DNA of 8,839 bases, from assembly GCA_035316025.1 (NCBI GenBank), contig DATFXL010000099.1:1-8839 (forward strand), given 5' to 3'. Positions 5,408 to 8,839 of the stretch are shown here, one piece after another. The stretch's first letter is position 1. Every line of letters starts with the position of its first letter. Both the position numbers and the translations under genes were made by a program. The stretch comes from JALZAA01 sp035316025 (GTDB taxonomy: Bacteria; Actinomycetota; Acidimicrobiia; IMCC26256; JACDBD01). Under the pieces are notes generated by a model. The model saw only the letters and a list, made by a program, of their open reading frames with translations, did not search any database and had not been told where the DNA came from.

Positions 5408-6747
5408 CGCGCTGTGCAGGAGTCGTCGGTGCCGTCGGGCTCTTGATGAGCGCGTTCGGCGCGGCCGCAGTGTGGGCGGCCCCGGCGTCTGCGCAGATCC
5501 TCCCGCCGGTCACCACGCCGCCGGTCGACGTCGGCGTCCCCGGTCTCGGAGAAGTCCACGTTCCCGGTGTCGAGCTCGGCGGAGGCGGCGCCCCGAGCCT
5601 GCCGTCCGTGCCCGGGGTTCCGCCACTACCCGGTGGATCCGGAGGCTCGTCATCGTCGCCGAGCAGTTCTCAGGGCGGGGGCGGCGCGTCTCCCGCACCG
5701 GCCGATCCTGCACCGCCGGCGCCGAATGGCCCGCCGCCGTCGCCGTCACCGTCACCACCCGACTCGCCTGCGTCGTCGTCGCCGTCGAAGCCCGGCGATG
5801 CCGGCGCATCACAGGATGCGAACCGCACCCTCGACGCCGTAACCAGGCGGCGAGCGGCGGACCCGGGCCTCGGTTCGGCCATCGCCGGCGCCATGACCGA
5901 GCCCAGCACCCTGGTGGGCGCGCTGACGCTCGCGCTGGGGTTCGGCGTGGTCGTCGGGGCGGCGCCGTACCTTCCGCGCTACCGGCGGCGGCAGCGCGAG
6001 CTGCTGGATCAGTGGGCGCGGGCGTCGGAGCGCGAGCACATCGTGGCCGCCCGCCTCGCCCAGACCGACCACCAGAAGGGCGAGTTCCTCGCCCTCGTGT
6101 CCCACGAGCTGCGCACGCCGCTCACGGCGGTGAAGGGCTTCGTCGACACGGTCTTGCTGCACTGGGAGCGGCTCGCCGACGACCGCCGCCGCGAGCTTCT
6201 CACTCGGGCCTCGTCGAACGCCGACGAGCTCGGGCGACTCGTCCGCCAGCTCATGGAGTTCGGACGCACCGAGAGCGGCCCGATCGAGATAGCGCCCGAC
6301 ACGCTCGACGTCGCGGCCGCGGTCGACGTCGCTTTGTGCGGGATCGCTCCAGTAACCGCGCAGCACCGCATGGCCGTAGACGTCCCGGATGCGCTCGCCG
6401 TCGACGCCGATGCCGACGCGTTCAACCACGTCCTCGTCAACCTGCTCACGAACGCGGTGAAGTTCTCGCCGACGGGGAGCACCGTGTCGATCAGTGCCCG
6501 GCGGGACGACAGTGAAGTGGTCGTGTCGGTCGCCGACGAGGGTCCCGGAATCGCCCCCGAAGAGCAGGAGCGCATCTTCGACCGCTTCTACCAGTCACGG
6601 AACGGCAACCACCACGCCCGGGGCACCGGCATCGGCTTGACGATCGCCCAACGGTTCACCGCCCAGCACGGCGGTCGCATCTGGGTCGAGAGCGAGCCCA
6701 GTCACGGGGCGACGTTCTCGTTCACGATGCCCGTCGCCATGGGGTGA
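5404..6747 (+). CDS. Sensor histidine kinase with signal peptide, Pro/Ser-rich extracytoplasmic stalk and one TM helix
   Basis: The 447-residue protein begins with a hydrophobic signal sequence ending Ala28-Ser-Ala30 before Gln31. Residues 31 to about 135 are low-complexity Pro/Gly/Ser/Ala, first with VPG-type elastin-like turns (VGVPGLGEVHVPGVELG), then poly-Pro/Ser runs. A short charged helix region precedes one membrane helix at about 168-190. A basic juxtamembrane stretch (RYRRRQREL) leads directly into the kinase core: VSHELRTPLTAVKGF with His234, NLLTNAVKF with Asn350, DEGPGI with Asp378, FDRFYQS and GTGIGLTIAQR. No folded sensor, HAMP, PAS or GAF domain is seen. The core closely matches that of the upstream kinase, including the whole H-box region, so one arose by duplication. 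ATG overlaps the upstream stop as ATGA, implying coupled synthesis. The stalk could span the cell wall or respond to its stretching; that is inference. If the signal peptide is not cleaved the topology would have two helices. Confidence 0.9.
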   Translation: MTRCAGVVGAVGLLMSAFGAAAVWAAPASAQILPPVTTPPVDVGVPGLGEVHVPGVELGGGGAPSLPSVPGVPPLPGGSGGSSSSPSSSQGGGGASPAPADPAPPAPNGPPPSPSPSPPDSPASSSPSKPGDAGASQDANRTLDAVTRRRAADPGLGSAIAGAMTEPSTLVGALTLALGFGVVVGAAPYLPRYRRRQRELLDQWARASEREHIVAARLAQTDHQKGEFLALVSHELRTPLTAVKGFVDTVLLHWERLADDRRRELLTRASSNADELGRLVRQLMEFGRTESGPIEIAPDTLDVAAAVDVALCGIAPVTAQHRMAVDVPDALAVDADADAFNHVLVNLLTNAVKFSPTGSTVSISARRDDSEVVVSVADEGPGIAPEEQERIFDRFYQSRNGNHHARGTGIGLTIAQRFTAQHGGRIWVESEPSHGATFSFTMPVAMG

Positions 6748-6773
6748 GCTCGTCGGCGTGTGATCGTCCGGCG

Positions 6774-7199
6774 TCACGACGCCACCTGATGAGCGGGCCG
6801 TTCCTCCTTGCGGCGCAGGATGAACGTCCCCGTCCCCTTTGAGACCAGCTCCCCGTCGGAATCGCGGATCGCGGTCTCGAGGTATGCAACCTGACGGGTG
6901 ATCCGCACCACCTCGCCGCGGACCGTGAGCGGATCACCGGCCTGGGCCGGGCGCATGGTGGAGTACTTGAGCTCGAGCGTGGCGGCACGGTCGCCCGATT
7001 CGAGCGCGGCGTTCGTCGCGAAGTTCATCGCCGCGTCGTGCACCACCCCGTAGACCCCGCCGTGCACGGCGCCGGCCGGGTTGCACGCCACGTCCGTCGG
7101 CGTCCACGCTGCAGTGGCCCAGCCGTCGCCGTAGTCGTCGAACGACACGCCGAGCTCGGCCAGCAACTGCATTCCGCCGTCACCGAGGGAGCGATCCAT
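6774..7199 (-). CDS. PaaI-type hotdog-fold acyl-CoA thioesterase
   Basis: The 141-residue protein has the hotdog-fold thioesterase signature NPAGAVHGGVYGVVHDAAMNFA, with His46-Gly47-Gly48 and Asp55. The HGG turn and the acid on the central helix form the active site of PaaI/4HBT-2-like enzymes, which hydrolyse acyl- or aryl-CoA thioesters in the cytosol as dimers or tetramers. The later strands LELKYSTMRPAQAGDPL and VVRITRQVAYLETAIRDSDG, then ATGTFILR-like GTGTFILRR, fit the family, as does the length. ATG 7199 is preferred to GTG 7211 for family length; neither has a strong ribosome site. It converges with the kinase pair (26 bases between stops) and diverges from the thiolase, with which it may share an operator and an acyl-CoA pathway. 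The true acyl substrate cannot be inferred. Confidence 0.88.
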   Translation of the reverse strand: MDRSLGDGGMQLLAELGVSFDDYGDGWATAAWTPTDVACNPAGAVHGGVYGVVHDAAMNFATNAALESGDRAATLELKYSTMRPAQAGDPLTVRGEVVRITRQVAYLETAIRDSDGELVSKGTGTFILRRKEERPAHQVAS

Positions 7200-7242
7200 G
7201 TTCCGCGGCACGGGCCGGAATGTAGCCCGCGGCGGTACAGTT

Positions 7243-7254
7243 GACCGGTTGGTC
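7243..7254. promoter_or_regulatory. Palindromic operator candidate between thioesterase and thiolase
   Basis: GACC (7243-7246) and GGTC (7251-7254) form an inverted repeat around GGTT, in the 76-bp gap between two divergent genes. The adjoining TTGACC (7241-7246) resembles a -35 hexamer. ACCGGT-like palindromes in such gaps are often bound by TetR-family regulators of acyl-CoA genes in actinobacteria; assignment here is inference only. Confidence 0.35.
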
Positions 7255-7262
7255 TAGTAGCC

Positions 7263-7269
7263 GAGGAGG
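7263..7269 (+). promoter_or_regulatory. Strong Shine-Dalgarno site of the thiolase gene
   Basis: GAGGAGG lies six bases before the ATG at 7276. It is the best ribosome binding site in the window and fixes the thiolase start. Confidence 0.85.
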
Positions 7270-7275
7270 CCCGTC

Positions 7276-8442
7276 ATGCCCACGGCCGTCATCGTCGACG
7301 CCGTCCGTACGCCGCTCGGGAGGCGGAACGGCGCGCTCAAGGACGTCCACCCCGTCGATCTCGCCGCGCTCACGCTCGACTCGATCGTGCAGCGCAACGA
7401 CCTCGATCCCGACCTGGTCGAGGACGTGATCATGGGGTGCGTGATGCAGGTCGGTGACCAGGCCGTCAACGTCGGCCGGAACGCCGCTCTCGCGGCCGGG
7501 TTCCCGGAGTCGGTCGTCGGCACGACCGTCGATCGGCAGTGCGGCTCGTCGCAGCAAGCCGCCCACTTCGCCGCCCAGGGCGTCATCGCCGGGGCGTACG
7601 ACGTCGTGATCGCGGCCGGAGTCGAGAGTATGACCCGCGTGCCGATGGGCGCGTCGTTCACGCCCGGGAGCCAACCCTTCGGCCCGAAGGTGTTCGCGCG
7701 CTACCAGGAGCGCGGTGGCCTCGTGCCGCAGGGCATCTCGGCCGAGTTGATTGCCGAGAAGTGGAACATCTCGCGCGAGGACAACGACCGCTTCTCCGTC
7801 GAGTCGCACCTGCGCGCGGCGCAGGCCACCGACGAGGGTCGCTTCGAGCGGGAGATCGTCCCCGTCGAAGTCGCGGCGGAGGCGGGCACTACGACGTTCT
7901 CCCGGGACGAAGGCATCCGGCCCGACTCGTCGCTCGAGAAGCTGGCCGCCCTGAAGCCCGCGTTCAAGCCCGACGGCGTGATCACGGCGGGAAACTCGTC
8001 CCAGATCAGCGACGGTGCGGCCGCCGTGCTCGTCACCAGCGAGGAGGCGGCGAGCAGGCTCGGCTTGACGCCGCGGGCGCGCTTCCATTCCTTTGCGCTT
8101 GCGGGCGTCGACCCCGTGTTCATGTTGACGGGGCCGATCCCGGCCACGACCAAGGTGCTCGAGCGGGCGAAGATGACCCTCGACCAGATGGACTTGGTCG
8201 AGATCAACGAGGCGTTTGCGCCGGTGGTGCTCGCGTGGGAGAAGGAGCACCACCCCGACATGGCCAAGGTCAACGTCAACGGGGGCGCCATCGCCCTCGG
8301 TCACCCGCTCGGGTGCTCCGGCGCCCGCCTCGCCGCCACGCTCGTGAGCGAGCTCGAGCGCAGCGGCGGCCGCTGGGGCCTGCAGGTGATGTGCGAGGGC
8401 GGCGGCATGGCGAACGCGACCATCATCGAGCGCCTCGGCTGA
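7276..8442 (+). CDS. Thiolase (acetyl-CoA C-acyltransferase), possibly steroid/fatty-acid 3-ketoacyl-CoA thiolase
   Basis: The 388-residue protein is a complete type I/II thiolase. Catalytic Cys89 lies in DRQCGSSQQA. The NEAF motif lies in EINEAFAPVVLAW. His343 lies in GGAIALGHPLGCSGAR, and Cys373 in CEGGGMANATIIERL. Thiolases cleave 3-ketoacyl-CoA with CoA, or condense two acyl-CoAs, through an acyl-enzyme on the first Cys. The DRQCGSSQQA box, in place of the NxxCxSG form of biosynthetic thiolases, and the overall length resemble the actinobacterial degradative FadA5/FadA6-like group; that subfamily call is from memory and moderate. The start is fixed by the strong GAGGAGG site. The gene is divergent from the hotdog thioesterase and is followed by a hairpin, so it is probably monocistronic. 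Active-site residues are all present. Confidence 0.95.
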   Translation: MPTAVIVDAVRTPLGRRNGALKDVHPVDLAALTLDSIVQRNDLDPDLVEDVIMGCVMQVGDQAVNVGRNAALAAGFPESVVGTTVDRQCGSSQQAAHFAAQGVIAGAYDVVIAAGVESMTRVPMGASFTPGSQPFGPKVFARYQERGGLVPQGISAELIAEKWNISREDNDRFSVESHLRAAQATDEGRFEREIVPVEVAAEAGTTTFSRDEGIRPDSSLEKLAALKPAFKPDGVITAGNSSQISDGAAAVLVTSEEAASRLGLTPRARFHSFALAGVDPVFMLTGPIPATTKVLERAKMTLDQMDLVEINEAFAPVVLAWEKEHHPDMAKVNVNGGAIALGHPLGCSGARLAATLVSELERSGGRWGLQVMCEGGGMANATIIERLG

Positions 8443-8462
8443 TCCTCTCGACCGATCTGGGA

Positions 8463-8495
8463 GTCCGCCCGCGCCCGAGGGTCGCGCGGGCGGAC
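8463..8495 (+). terminator. Strong GC hairpin after the thiolase gene
   Basis: GTCCGCCCGCGC (8463-8474) and GCGCGGGCGGAC (8484-8495) pair perfectly over 12 bp around a 9-base loop, starting 20 bases after the thiolase stop. There is no T-run, so it may be a U-less terminator of the kind proposed for high-GC actinobacteria, or an mRNA 3' stabiliser. Confidence 0.65.
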
Positions 8496-8503
8496 CTCCT
8501 GCA

Positions 8504-8509
8504 TATCCT
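8504..8509 (+). promoter_or_regulatory. Possible -10 element for a leaderless transcript
   Basis: TATCCT ends eight bases before the ATG at 8518, the position expected of a -10 box if transcription began at or beside the start codon. No Shine-Dalgarno sequence precedes that ATG, which fits leaderless translation. No -35 is apparent, and the hairpin lies just upstream. Tentative. Confidence 0.25.
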
Positions 8510-8517
8510 GAACGCGC

Positions 8518-8790
8518 ATGGTCCACGGTCTGTGGCTGGTGCTCCGGGTCGTGATCGCGCTGGCGGTCGCGCTGGTCATCTACCTGATCGCGGCGCGGTC
8601 GATCGCCAACTTCTCGAAGGGCGAACCACCCCCCGATCCGTCAGAGCGCGAGCTCGAAGACGTCGACCTGCGGTATCGCTGCATCGTCTGCGGTGCGCAG
8701 ATCGTGCTCTACGCGGCGCCGGAGGGCGAGATCCCCGACCCGCCCCGCCATTGCCGGGAGCCGATGTCGCTCGTGACCCCGGTCGAGTGA
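8518..8790 (+). CDS. Small membrane-anchored protein with a CxxC...HC zinc-ribbon-like domain
   Basis: The 90-residue protein has one hydrophobic N-terminal helix (about 4-27, LWLVLRVVIALAVALVIYLI). A charged linker of about 25 residues (KGEPPPDPSERELEDVD) follows, then a compact domain RYRCIVCGAQIVLYAA...PRHCREPMSLV with Cys55, Cys58, His78 and Cys79 as likely zinc ligands. With a single N-terminal anchor followed by Arg and Ser residues, the domain most probably faces the cytosol, though the opposite orientation is possible. I do not know a function; short proteins of this design occur in actinobacteria to my recollection. There is no clear ribosome site before the ATG. It is separated from the thiolase by a hairpin and is followed by another hairpin, so it is probably its own transcription unit. 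Confidence 0.8.
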   Translation: MVHGLWLVLRVVIALAVALVIYLIAARSIANFSKGEPPPDPSERELEDVDLRYRCIVCGAQIVLYAAPEGEIPDPPRHCREPMSLVTPVE

Positions 8791-8796
8791 AGGCCG

Positions 8797-8822
8797 TGGC
8801 CCGGAACCCCTGACCGGGGCCA
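8797..8822 (+). terminator. Hairpin after the zinc-ribbon gene
   Basis: TGGCCCGG (8797-8804) pairs with CCGGGGCCA (8814-8822) over 8 bp, with G8816 as a single bulge and a 9-base loop, starting 6 bases after the stop codon. There is no T-run. It is probably a GC-type terminator, but the window ends 17 bases later, so what follows is unknown. Confidence 0.42.
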
Positions 8823-8839
8823 AGGGCTACGCCACCACG

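Noticed and set aside
5590..5800. Repeated CCG/TCG/TCACC-type codon runs suggestive of a tandem DNA repeat or CRISPR-like array
   Set aside because: They are low-complexity codons for the Pro/Ser/Gly stalk of the second kinase, with no regular unit or spacer.
5175..6515. 446-aa plus-strand frame across both kinases
   Set aside because: It is an Arg-rich out-of-frame reading overlapping two kinases with complete catalytic motifs.
6748..6781. CGTCG...CGACG dyad between the second kinase and the thioesterase, considered as a bidirectional terminator
   Set aside because: The arms are only 5 bp with a 21-base loop and no T-run.
7180..8526. 448-aa minus-strand frame opposite the thiolase
   Set aside because: It is a shadow of the thiolase, whose catalytic residues and strong ribosome site are on the plus strand.

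Overview
The window is GC-rich and its recognisable genes strongly prefer G or C at third codon positions. GTG starts are used, a tRNA-Ala gene lacks an encoded CCA end, and the gene families are ones common in high-GC Gram-positive bacteria. This points to an actinobacterium, perhaps of the Acidimicrobiia type. That placement is inference from style and family memory, not a database result.

Left end (1-880): the 3' part of a tRNA-Ala(TGC) gene is followed by a decayed, truncated tyrosine-recombinase (integrase) fragment on the minus strand. Two poorly supported small ORFs follow. This looks like the scar of an element once integrated at the tRNA gene. Next, on the minus strand, comes a zinc-independent MDR-family NAD(P)H:quinone-type oxidoreductase (879-1805), then about 320 bases with no convincing gene.

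Middle (2130-3424): a small four-cysteine protein resembling a high-potential iron-sulfur protein (HiPIP), but without an export signal, lies on the plus strand. It converges with a minus-strand two-gene operon: a PAP2/Aur1-like membrane phosphatase or phosphotransferase, then an 85-aa conserved-looking hypothetical protein joined to it by a GTGA stop/start overlap. The divergent intergenic region 3425-3640 carries a perfect 12-bp inverted repeat and a second imperfect one.

Right-centre (3641-6747): two sensor histidine kinases overlap by ATGA. The first has six predicted membrane helices, a GAF-like domain and a kinase core. The second has a signal peptide, a Pro/Ser/Gly-rich extracytoplasmic stalk, one membrane helix and a closely related kinase core. 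No response regulator is present in the window. The pair looks like a tandem duplication of the kinase core with different input modules, and may work as a heteromeric sensor.

Right end (6774-8839): a PaaI-type hotdog thioesterase (minus) and a thiolase (plus) are divergently transcribed from a 76-bp gap that holds a palindromic operator candidate. Together they suggest acyl-CoA or sterol/fatty-acid metabolism. A strong GC hairpin follows the thiolase. Then comes a small membrane-anchored CxxC...HC zinc-ribbon-like protein, followed by another hairpin at the window edge.

I did not find a clear defence, CRISPR or biosynthetic system. The items most worth a second look are the tandem coupled kinases, the cytosolic HiPIP-like protein, the integrase scar at the tRNA gene, and the inverted repeats in the divergent promoters.
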